This document shows, one piece after another, positions 1 to 10,285 of a DNA stretch of 64,000 nt (positions within the stretch are counted from its first letter, which is position 1; each line of letters begins with the position of its first letter). Under the pieces are notes generated by a model. It was not told the DNA's origin, searched no databases, and saw nothing but the letters and a program-made list of their open reading frames with translations. The stretch comes from Leucogyrophana mollusca (taxonomy: Eukaryota; Basidiomycota; Agaricomycetes; Boletales). Both the position numbers and the translations under genes were made by a program. The stretch covers positions 1 to 64,000 of the forward strand of contig MU266473.1 of the NCBI GenBank assembly GCA_021014945.1, in the 5' to 3' direction.

Positions 1-299
1 GTCGTTCCATTCATCTTATACCGAAGTTCGGTCAGATAGCTCCTCGAGAATGGACCAGTAGCAACGTGTTGGATCAATGCAACACTTTCTTCGTAAACTG
101 TTTTACAGATAGACATGCATACAATACAATCCTTTAATCTTCATCTTGATATAATGTGTTCGAATTGGATCAAAGTTGCTGTTATTCACGATAATCATGT
201 TCCTCGTACTACAATTGTAAGAATTATCTACGGTTTCCAGAATTTGAGAAAATTGTGTCGAATTGGTGGGGGGGGTTTTTCCTGATGCGGTGGCCTCCT
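1..299. other. Non-coding left edge, unrelated to the DUF6535 5' end
   Basis: I see no gene here. The DUF6535 paralogue at 24230-21003 has its first two exons immediately upstream of the part matched by 328-3185, but nothing resembling those exons is present in 1-299. The stretch is AT-rich with a G-run near 267-275. The homology between the two copies appears to start around 296-300. Confidence 0.5.
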
Positions 300-3227
300 G
301 GAGACTACTCCTTAAACCCTGCTTCAGTCTGGTCTTTTTTCCGCCGTCAGCACCACCTTCATCACGTCCATGCAGTCATACCTGACCGCCGATCCCACTG
401 CTACTACAAATGTCCTCCTGATGCAATTGATCCAAATGGCCAACTCCACCGCTTTCCCCGGCCAGAATCTCGACCTTCCCTCGTGGGACGGTCCGGGGTC
501 GAGAGTGATTTGGATACAGTCCCTCATATACGCGAGTCTTTCTGCGAGCCTTCTCGCTGCGTTGGGCGCTGTGCTAGGCAAACAGTGGCTGGGCCATTAC
601 CGCCGCCGCGGAATTGGGACAGTTGACGAGCGTGCCATACGCCGGCAGCAGAAGCTCAATGGGCTCGAAGCATGGCATTTCCACGCTGTGCTAGAAGTGC
701 TTCCCGTTTTATTGCAGATTTCGCTCCTTTTGTTTGGTGTTGCCCTTTCCGCGTTTGTGTGGACTGAACAATCGACTATTGGCATTGTTGTGATCGGAGC
801 CACGGCATTCGGAATCCTGTTCTACATTACGATTACGATCGCGTCGTTGATGTCGCGCGATTGCCCCTTCCAAACGCCTGCATCAACAACAATTATAATA
901 TTTCGAGAGACATTCAGGAGACCTCTACGCTATTACTTCGGCGAGGTATCAAGGGACGCCTGGGGAAAGGACGCCTGGGGAAAGGGAGAGGCTGCAGCTG
1001 CCATTGTCTTGCTACCGGCTTTCCTTGCTATTCGATATTTTCGACGCTTTCGACGCTTTCTGGTGGCCCATCAAATCACTTTTCAGGTTGGGCCCTTCTG
1101 GAGAGCGGTAACACATCGGGGAGCACCAGACGATTTCGGTTTAACAGACCTAGAATCCTCGGCAACATCAGTGCCTCTTCCACAAACTCCATTGAAACTG
1201 GACATCCCTTCCGCTGATAAACTTGAGGCCCCGGCAATAGTATGGCTCATCGAAACATCCACTGACCCGGAGTTCATTGCGACTGCAGCCAGGATGGTAC
1301 CCGACGTGGAGTGGCCGGTCGAGCTTGATATTCTGCCTGCATATCTGCAGCTGTGCAACGCTTTCATGGGGTGCTTCGTGTCCGTTACCAGCACCACCTC
1401 TCAGGATTGGCAGCTTGCGCTCTTAGCACAAGAACGAGCGCTTGCTTACGGCAAAGCACTCGTGCACCTGTGCTGCAATAGGTTGTACCTCGAATTCAAA
1501 TCGACACGTAGATTCCATTCCCTTATAGATTACCGTCTAGCATCCCTTTTTGCTTGCCTCCAGCGCGATTGCTCCGACCAGAGCACAGCACTTGTCTGCG
1601 ACATAGGTTACATTCTATTCGGTCAACAATATAATCAATTCCCCCGAGTTCCGGATACCTGTCCCACATGGGTACTGCACCTCTTCCCGCACCTGCTCGA
1701 CTATCTAGTTTGGGATCCCTCGGTGACGCAAAGGGCTGTCGAGGTGACTATATGCATGGTTACACGCCCTTTTCCACCCCGGAAGATCCTCGCCGACTGC
1801 TTGCTGTCCGCCGCTATTGTGATGGGGATAGATGTAGATACGAAAGAGCTGGTGAAGATCGATAAAGGGTCAGTTTGCAAGTTTATCATTAGGCTGGGTC
1901 ATTCAATCATTTCTCTGTTCGCAGTCCGGTGGCTAGGATGCTACTTCGACGAATCCTGCAGATTCTACCAACATCACATCGGATCACTGAAGCGCCCATG
2001 AACGTCGAATCTCACGCAATGAGGCTTCTTCAGCCGCTGTCCCTTTGCTTCGATGCGGGGATAAACCCAGGTTTTGGTAGATGTAAATCGAAACAGTGTG
2101 GTTGCGAAGTGATGGAATGGGCTTTGCACACTTGTCAGTCGATGGTGGGAAAGCTATGGTCCACCAATGGGCTGATTGATCCCAACGAAGCCATGTCCAA
2201 GGAGGAGCGGTCAGAAGTGTGGAGAACGGCCCGAGGGGCTCTCCACCTCAGTGCCAGTTTGGCATGCTGTGGTCTTGACGAGTTCGGCTATGCATGGACT
2301 AGGTGGCACCCGTCCTATGGTGGTCATCGCAGGCGGCCAGTCATAGATGGCCCTGACTGGTCGGTCCGCTTCCTCAACGAACATTATGACGCGCGCGATC
2401 CCATTGCGGTCGCTGATACATTCACCGTGCTTTCTCAGGCCCGTGACATACACCAGTGGGCGGATTCCCCCGCACTCGTTGGCGCTATCATTCATGCGAT
2501 GGGGCCAGACCAGCCCACCCAAGTTCGCCACACTGCTCTGCGTGCAGCTTGCGAGATCAGAAATGCGCCGGGGTTCCCAAAAGACGCCATACATCCCATG
2601 GCACCCGGATTCATCGTGGCCCTTCGCTCCGCTGTCATGACCAACCTAGATCCTCCGGACAATACTACCAATACGAAGTCTCCTGATAGGTTCGCTTACG
2701 AAGAGCGGGATCTCTGTTACCTTCAAATCATATACACCCTCACTCAGAACTCCGACGGCGTCTATGACGATCATCTCCGTGATGCCGGGCATTTCGACAG
2801 GTGCCTTGACGTTGCCCAACATACCAAGGACAAATTATACATGCTATCACTATATCTCATTGCCATCGTGGAAACCCTTGAAGCCCGCGACGCCGAGCAC
2901 GCTTTCATTGATGCCCTTGATCTGGACTTGCGTTCGGAACATCATGGCTCTGCTTGGGTTCAGTTAGCTTTCTTGCCTACGAACCAAATTCAAGAACATG
3001 AACAGGCTTTGCCCGCCGTCATAGCATCCCTACGCAAATGCCGGGAGAAGACCAATGTAAACCAAGTTTCAAGGGGTTGGGTTCAGAAGGTACACGATAA
3101 ACTTCAGGGGTACAACACAGATACTCCAGTGGTCAGCCTGCTGGCGGGACTTTTGGCGTCTTGGCCAAAGGACGAGATGTTCTAGGACCATAATATCGGC
3201 ACAAAGGGCACTGCTACATGAACGTGG
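300..3227 (+). repeat. Arm 1 of a ~2.9 kb inverted duplication
   Basis: This stretch matches 20956-23870 on the opposite strand along its length, including the 44-nt intron at the same place and about 40 bp beyond the stop codon. The two arms face each other across about 18 kb of single-copy genes. Similarity was judged by eye from both the proteins and the DNA around the intron and the stop. Confidence 0.85.
328..3185 (+). pseudogene. 5'-truncated DUF6535 membrane protein copy
   Basis: The coding remnant is 328-1880 joined to 1925-3185 by a 44-nt phase-2 intron (1881-1924), the same intron as in the intact paralogue at 24230-21003. The protein starts inside the conserved DUF6535 segment (SGLFSAVSTTFITSMQ), continues through the block with LGKQWLGHYRRRG and the hydrophobic stretch LEVLPVLLQISLLLFGVALS, and ends LLAGLLASWPKDEMF. 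No frameshift or internal stop is visible. A splice acceptor is kept at 327 (TTCAG), but the two upstream exons (97 codons) are missing, so the first in-frame Met is at 370. It could be a truncated pseudogene, or an active gene whose first exon lies left of the window or was replaced. A 12-bp tandem duplication near 954-979 encodes DAWGK twice. The function of DUF6535 proteins is unknown; they are multipass membrane proteins expanded in Agaricomycetes. Confidence 0.75.
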
Positions 3228-3720
3228 TTGACGGTCTAGGTTTTTCGAGCAGTCGTGACGCGAGGGGTAGATTTCCCCGCTCATCAGCTTACAATCTATC
3301 GAACGCCGTTCTGCACGTACTATATACCACCATCACCTCTCCACCCCCTCATCATCATCAGTTCAATGAACAATACTCGGTTGTGAAGGATTCTCTCTTA
3401 GCGCCCCAAAGGGTCACGTCAATAAGGACGCCTCCACTAAATTTGTATGATTGTAGCATCACAAATACGATTGCAATAGAACTAACAACAGACTCTGCTG
3501 GAAGATGGATACTATATACATATTCAACTGTAAACCCGTGTGGTATGTAAAGTAACAGGGCATCAAACGTGGCGGTGAGATAAATGACAGAACACATCAT
3601 CGTTGCAGATATGGTAGATGAGAAATGAATGAATATATGAATGGGGGAAAGCTGGTGCTAACAAAAACCGTCTCTTACAGATAGACAAACAAAAAATTTC
3701 CACGTACATATTCACACCCC
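3186..3720. other. Intergenic, convergent 3' ends
   Basis: This separates the end of the DUF6535 copy (+) from the end of the CSC1-like gene (-). Short open frames on both strands have no recognisable domain or codon pattern. It is probably 3' UTR of both neighbours. Confidence 0.5.
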
Positions 3721-6700
3721 TCAAACTCTCCCCAAATCAGGCGGCGGGGCATCGATCGAGACTTGCTTCTTCGCATCCATCGTCGCGCCCTCCGTGCTCG
3801 CCAAAACACCAGCACCGCGGTTCGCAGCCACCTCTTCCCGGCCCAAGCCCAGATCATCATTCGGAATCCACACGATTCGCTGCGGACGGGACGTAGCCGG
3901 GTGAGCGAAACCGTAGTCGATGTGTTCTCCAGGAACATGCATATATTCAGCGGGGCCTGCTTCGGCGTCCCCCTCGGACGACGTCGAGCCGTGCTTCTTG
4001 TCGACCGGAGATATGGGTGACGCGGACTCGTCTGTGCCCACGCTGCGGTGCTTCTCACCCGCTTTGCTCCCAGCGCCGCCGGCGTCGATGCGGGACGCAT
4101 CGTGGTCGTCGGTAGTAGGGTCAGGGTCTTTGAACGTCTTGTCCGCAAGACTGAGTGGCAAGGCATGGATGAGGGGACCGAACGAGTTGCTGATGATAGC
4201 TTGATACGCCGCCTGGAGTGGTGACTTTTGTTAGGTCATCCTAACTTTGATTCCAAGATCCAACTCACGGTGAACACGATCAGCACAACCATCAACGCTC
4301 CTTCTGGGACTGAGCTGTGCTTCTTGTTTTCATCTTCGGCGAGGAAGAAAAGCGCACATAGGCAAACTTGCTGCACATACAACCCAACAAAGATGTGTTG
4401 AATCGCCTTGGGGAAGAAAAGTCCGCCGGTGTCGGTCTGTTTCGGCTGCGTGTACTGGAACAGGAAAAGATACTTGTACAGAATATAAAATGCAAAGAAG
4501 GCGGCACAGGCGAGACCGTTTATGATGGGTGAGATAATGGAGTAGGCGAGGGCTGATTGTGCTGGAGTTTAGCTGTTTGATTTGCAAAATCGCACATGCA
4601 CTCACTGATGACCATAAGAAGCGTGATGGAAGGGAACAGCGTGCCCCACGCGACTGTGCGGGGGCCATATTTGATGTCATAAATCGAGCGAGGCGTGCTT
4701 CCGAGTATGAACAGCTTGACATAATACAACAGTAGTTGCACAGCGGCCAAGAATCCACCGCCCACCCCGGACAGGCCCTGCAGTAAGATGTAACTGAAAA
4801 CCAGATTAAGCGCATAGATCAGAAGATATCTCGTGATGAACGTACGTCAAGAAGAAAGTTGATGCCTGGGGTAGATATTGTGCCAGGAGCGATGGGATCG
4901 ATGTCGGGTTCTCGAGAAGCGATGGCAGTGCAGAGATGATTCCTGAACTGAGCGTCACGATCAAGAATGAATGCTGTTACCAGAATTATCAGCGATAGCA
5001 ACGAGGAAAGAAGTTGTGTACCCACGATAACTTGGAATATAAAGTAGCGCGTCATTAGGCTAAGTTCGAGCCCAGATTTGGTCGGTATGCCCTCGAACCG
5101 CCCAAGCAGACGCAGGACGATAGGAAGGAGCAGCATGAGGACGGCGAGGAGGACAGGTGGGAGTATACCCTGGATGATACCGAGTACGGGCGACGGGATT
5201 TTGCATAACCACGCCAACCATTTTTCCCGTACGCACAGACCCTCAATGTTCGAGATGATACCGACAAACGCAACAGGGATGGCCCAAAAGATTATCAGCG
5301 CCGCTGTGATAGCGTAGCTGATTGCCATCCTGACACGCTTTTCATACGGGTTCAATCCGAGATTGCCCCAGATAACGTCCTCTGGCGCGACCTCTACAAA
5401 CTTGTCGTACATCCGGTAGGGCTCGTGATGCGTAAGAGCCTGGGCAGCCATGTGTGCAGCAATCTGCTGGTTGAACGTGACGAAGGCCGAGTTTAGAGGC
5501 GGGTAGGTCTGCTGTGGGCGGTCTTTCTTGTCAACCTTGCCATCGCCATTGAAATCGTCCGGAACGGGCAAGGGCGACTCGTTCGAGATTTTATCCCGGC
5601 CCTCGTTCAGCAGCTTGGTCGTCATCGCGATTTCATTCCGGCACCACTCAATCGTGTCGACTTTTGTCCCGATGAGAGGCAAAGAGAAGGGCATGAATCC
5701 GGCGGGGAGGCGGTGAGAGGGGCGCTGGTCCCGAGGCACAAGCCTTTCAGCGAGTGAGAGTTCGCGTTCAGCATCGCCTTCGACGAGGCGTTGATCGGTC
5801 GCGGAATCGGTTGTTTTGCCTCCTTTGGCAGCTTTCTTGAGCTGTTCAGCACGGAGTTTGGCAGCAGTCGACAACAGGGACGTCTCGGCTGACTCGAGCT
5901 TGTTCGAGGCGGAAAGTCGGCGATCATAGAGATCAGGCAACTCCTTGAGTTCACTACATGTTACGACGGTCAGCGAATGTGAAACGGTTTCACCCTCCAA
6001 TCACGATCGAAACAAGGTGAACGAAAACCACGGTCATCGCAGCCCATGATGAACAACATTCCAGGCACTACCGGCCCCCGGAACGACGCGGGAAGCACAT
6101 CGATCATCACCAGAGCGGGATTGCGGATGCTACGAGATTATGGATCCCACGTACCGATTGAGCCAAACCTTCTTTACACCGCCAGGAAGATGGGAGTACA
6201 GTTGGCGCAGAGCCTGTTCAGAGAGAAACTTGGCAGGTATGCCAGTGACTAGAACAGTGTTCGCTTGTGTTGACTTCGAGTGCGCGGGGTCAATGAGATG
6301 AAGCTGGCGGACAGTGATGAAGTGCCGCATCTCGTGCCTGATATTCCAATATACCCAGACTGTGCGTGCCGTTAACGAAGGACAAAATTTAAAACGGGAA
6401 GCTTACAGGTGAACAAATACACGAGGATGATATGGGCGGCATATCGGTCTTGTTGATTCGTGGGCACGTTACCAAAGATGAAACGGTCCAAACCAGTTTT
6501 GCCGGTGCTAGACGTGCCCGCGGCGGTAACAGGCAAAAGAACTGCCCACGAGATAAACCATATAGGCAGGAGCATGCGAACCATCATGCGGAGGAACCGC
6601 ACAAAAAGATATGCATCGGGACCGTTGACGGCCTGGATATCGCGGTAATTCGCTTTGAACACCGCGATAGGCCAAGTGAACATGCCCGCGACGAGGGGCT

Positions 6701-6977
6701 TCACTCGTTCCCTGGTCGAGTGGATCAGACGATACAAGCGGGGATGTCGAAAACACAACATACTTCTCGACGGGAACCAAAGCACGAGGTTCATAGATCT
6801 GTTTGAAGTAAGGACGGAGGAGGGTGAATACACCGACTTCAATGCCAAAGATGGCTGCATTGAATACTAAGGCGGTGACGAATGTAGCCGTCGTCGCCGT
6901 CGAGGCTTGCTCCACGGATGACCTGGCAAATAATCACTGTGAACGACAGTCACACAAAGATGAAAGATAACTTACAT
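3721..6977 (-). CDS. CSC1/OSCA-type (DUF221) membrane channel
   Basis: The nine-exon model is 6977-6976, 6922-6764, 6711-6407, 6359-6155, 5953-5026, 4973-4846, 4793-4606, 4561-4269, 4212-3721. It sums to 2700 nt (899 aa) with every junction in phase. Proteins of this family are plasma-membrane, osmolarity- or calcium-responsive cation channels related to plant OSCA and animal TMEM63. The order fits the family: an early transmembrane segment (FVTALVFNAAIFGIEVGVF), the conserved NGPDAYLFVRFLRMM motif, a cytosolic loop beginning WVYWNIRHEMRHF, then a run of membrane helices containing GIISNIEGLC, YFIFQVIHSFLIVTLSSGI and AYSIISPIINGLACAAFFAF, and a hydrophilic tail. The start codon is interrupted by the first intron: AT at 6977-6976 and G at 6922. 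Residues about 357-368 read DFNGDGKVDKKD, an EF-hand-like calcium loop inside the cytosolic domain. Family assignment is firm; the transported ion and gating are inferred. Confidence 0.93.
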
Positions 6978-8225
6978 GGCTGGTTGGAATCAAAGAGCAG
7001 AGCAAAAGAGGGCTGGAAGGAGCGGACTGGTTCAGTACATATATTTTTTCGCTATTTTAGGAGACAAGGCTACTCGGTTGACCGAAACCTGACGCTGATG
7101 CTTCTTTCGGCTATACCCGATTCGATCCCTCGTGTCACCACATGGCACATGTTGTGACGCAAACTCCCGTCTTCCGCAGCTACCAACTCCACACCCCACA
7201 AGTGAGCCAAGCCATCCACGCTCTCTCAGCCAACGAGCTCGTCGTCGCCGACAGTGAGCAGAAATGAAAATAGGCAGGACAAAATTATCTTCATCATACC
7301 TGTCAGCCTGTCGATCAGAATGGAACTTCTCACAAACGGTTCTAGCCTAAGGTACATACACCTCCCTGAGGAGCGATACCGGGAAAGTAAAACCTCCCAC
7401 TGGCGATACTGATCGGCTCCGCCCAACTCTGTCGAGCTGTCATGAAGATTGCTTTTTGCCAGGCCATTCCATCTCGATATCGTTGATCTGCTGACCGTTA
7501 CATCCGGGTTCGTCGTAGCGTTATGAGCTCAACTGGATGTAACGTGCCCTGACTTGAACAACGTGTTACGGCTTCAAAGTCAACAAGGTTGAGTTCGGCA
7601 TCCACGTCACCACTGCTTTCCCTTGAAAGTTGTCGCATCGCCTCTTATCTTCGGGCTAATTACTGTCTAACATTGGCTGTAGATTCACTACTCGCGATTC
7701 CAATCGCTTTCGCCTCGTCCGAGGATACGAAGTGGTTGTTCCTGTTCCATGAGATGTTCCTGCACAGGGGTCTCTCAACAGGTGCGGATGTATGCTGTAT
7801 GAGGGTACTTGAAATCCTAGATGGAACGATGCATGCTATCGGAGGTCGGTGGAGAACAGATGGAAAAGCGAAGAAAACCTGGTATGGAAAACTTCCTGCT
7901 TCCTCTCCTATAGAAGTCGGCGTCAATTCGTAACATTCTTGCCTACCTCCGCTGTATTTTCCTCAGTTCTCGCGCGAGAACAGAAATGCGCACCTTACAT
8001 CAGATACAACTCGATGTTGGATATCCCGGAACCCATGACCTGCGTGCGCGGAAGGATATTCAGATGGGTCCCAGTGAGTTGAATTACAAGTGCTAGGGGG
8101 TGATACATACAACGGCATAGCGCCGGATGTGAGAGCAAGTTAATAATTAGCGCCGACAAGTAAACCACAAGAAAATCCAGGGGAGTATAGATGCAGATTC
8201 CGACGCGATTGAGAGCGGGGTATAA
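6978..8225. other. 1.2 kb intergenic stretch, no supported gene
   Basis: It lies between the 5' end of the CSC1-like gene and the 3' end of the E3 ligase gene, both on the minus strand. The longest open frame (about 114 codons, + strand near 7589-7933) has no domain, no convincing splice partners and an overlapping antisense frame of similar length, so I do not call it. The part nearest 6980 is the CSC1 promoter. Confidence 0.5.
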
Positions 8226-9949
8226 CTAGGTCTTGAAAATTCGGAGTAATCGTGCCTCAGTGATAATGCGTGTGCGGCAGAGGGGACATTCGCGGGATGT
8301 GGTCATCACAAGCTCGGAGCATGGCCGACACATTGCGAGATGGCTTGGTGGATGAAATTTAGTATGCACGCATGAGGTTGGATTCGGATGTATGACGCAC
8401 CCGCAATCCACAATGGCAATATTAGCTTCTTCGTCCTGACAGATCACACATAAACCATGGCGTTCGGCGACGGCGGCTGACATGGGTGCTTTAGGAGTGA
8501 CCTTTGGTGGTGTTGGCGGAGGAACAGTATCCCCCTCCAATGCCACAGCTTCCTCTGACATGTCTATGTCTCCATCGGCGGGTGCGGCGGTGGCCTGAGC
8601 TTCCTGTTGTTCCCTCTCCACTCGGGCAGCTTCTTCTTTCTGCCTCGCCTCCTCTTCAGCCTCGATCTTCGCCAAACGCTCCCTTTCCGCTTCCTCCTCA
8701 TCCTCTCTGCGCTTCCTTTCTCTCTCACGCCTCTCGTCATCTACCAGTGTATTGACTTTAACAACGAGATCACCTTTCTCGAGTATAAGCCTCGCATTAA
8801 CATGGTTGTCCCACAAAATGGCCTTGAGCGTGCCTATCGAGAGAGCCGATATACGCTCAGGAGACATCAACAGGAGCTCATCCAGAGTGGGCGTAGGGGC
8901 GGGCGGAGGTGCGGGCTGGGGCGCAGGCGTAGGCGGAACCGAAGTGGTGCGGAATCGCGGTTGCTGGGGAGGTACGTTCGAATTTGGGCTTCCGTAGGCC
9001 GTGGTCGGTCGGGACCCCTGCTGTGGCCTAGGCACGTTCGGTGGGCGTGGAGGGGGTACATACGGGCGATATTGTGGCTGTGGACGGGGCTGCTGGGGCG
9101 GTGGGGCCGTACGAGGCCTGTAGTTCGGATCAAGATCGGGGCGCGCGAATGAAGGGCCAGAATTCGAAGTGGATGACGGGGTCTGTCCCCGGGTCGGTGG
9201 CGGTCGAGGGGCAGACGAAGAGGCCGCCTCCTGCATTCGGGTGAACAGACCACGAGGTTTGGTGGCGCCATGTCGAGGGACGGAGTTCTTGCGGTAGTAG
9301 TCCTGGTCCTATCGTTTGGAAATCTAAGTAATGGAATGCGCAGATGTACGAACCTCATTCTCGGGTGGGAGGCACCCGGTCGCTCCCTACACGAATCATG
9401 AGCTGCGACGTGACGCGGCACCGTCTGAGAGACCTACCCTAGCGGCAACAATGGCGTCTACAAGATCAAGCTTATCGATGGGCCCTTTGACCTGAATGTT
9501 GTAAGCGTCCACGTATTTCCTCAGTTTCGCGAGTGGCAACGCTTTGAGCTGCGCTTTGCCTGAAGCCGTTACTGAGATGTGCTTGCGTCGATAAATCATG
9601 CGAACAACAAGACACTATAGAGACAGGCGCACTTGACAGTAATTCTATGCAGAACGCACAGACGCTTGCTGCATCATAGCCGGAGACAGATCCCGATCGC
9701 GGCATGAGCGCCTGATAGTCGGCGCATGACGAGCAGTAAGAGTAGCCTGCGGGCTGTCAGATAACGTTTTGGAATATAACAAATAACGAGATGAAGCTGA
9801 CCGCAATGATTGCATTTCTTGGATCTAGTGAAGAGAATGTTAAATTCCTTGTTACATTTCCTGCAAGAGGCCTCTGCCCGTTCACCAGGAGTCGGTGGCG
9901 GCGGGCCACTTAGCAAGGGCAATCCCCTTGGTGATGCCCCGTCCGACAT
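8226..9949 (-). CDS. FYVE-like/SAP-like/RING E3 ubiquitin ligase (CARP/RNF34 architecture)
   Basis: The six exons are 9949-9802, 9746-9633, 9571-9438, 9386-9354, 9308-8401 and 8343-8226, summing to 1455 nt (484 aa) in phase. Residues 29-82 hold eight cysteines spaced as a FYVE-type zinc finger (CRKC, CNHC, CSSC, CAFC) but without the usual RHHCR core, so phosphoinositide binding may be weak. A SAP-like helical segment follows (LPLAKLRKYVDAYNIQ), then a long proline/glutamine-rich linker, a second helical motif (MSPERISALSIGTLKAIL), a charged coiled coil rich in E and R, and a C-terminal C3HC4 RING with CVIC, DCGH, LAMC and CPLC. The same order is found in animal RNF34/rififylin ligases of endosomal membranes. 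The last intron (8400-8344, 57 nt) falls inside the RING and its length keeps the frame open. Substrate unknown. Confidence 0.9.
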
Positions 9950-10285
9950 GAGCCAGTTCCAGTCAATAGATCGCAGAGATGGTAGTATTCGAGAGAAAGA
10001 GAGGTACAGTACAATGTGTAAGCCTGTGTGCTCAGTCAGCCCGAGCCCCGGACGAGAGAACGTGCCAGAACAAGCACGGCAACTCCGCTCGGCGCGTCGC
10101 GTGTAACGGTTCACGAGCTGCCGCGATAGGCTCTGACGCACTGTGGTGCAGTCCAGTAAAGTATTACTCTCTGTCCATAAAATTATTATAAAATTGGCCT
10201 TCGATTCTTTTTTATAGGCGACCACCACGACGGCCTTCCGAAGCTCACTATCGCCTTACTTGACCTACCGATCCCAGCTCTCTCC
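9950..10285. promoter_or_regulatory. Shared divergent promoter region
   Basis: The 336 bp between two head-to-head genes (E3 ligase on minus, PHD-chromodomain gene on plus) must contain both promoters. An AT-rich block at about 10153-10215 lies 70-130 bp upstream of the plus-strand ATG. No specific factor-binding site can be assigned. Confidence 0.5.

Noticed and set aside
3218..3550. Open frame on the plus strand downstream of DUF6535 copy 1
   Set aside because: Low-complexity stretches, no homology to a known family, and it lies in the likely 3' UTR.
7589..7933. Open frame of about 114 codons on the plus strand in the CSC1/E3 intergenic gap
   Set aside because: No domain, no ATG context or splice partners of quality, and an equally long antisense frame; likely chance.
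8607..9244. Plus-strand Arg/Gly-rich frames opposite the E3 ligase
   Set aside because: They are complements of the proline- and glutamine-rich linker of the ligase and have no own domain.
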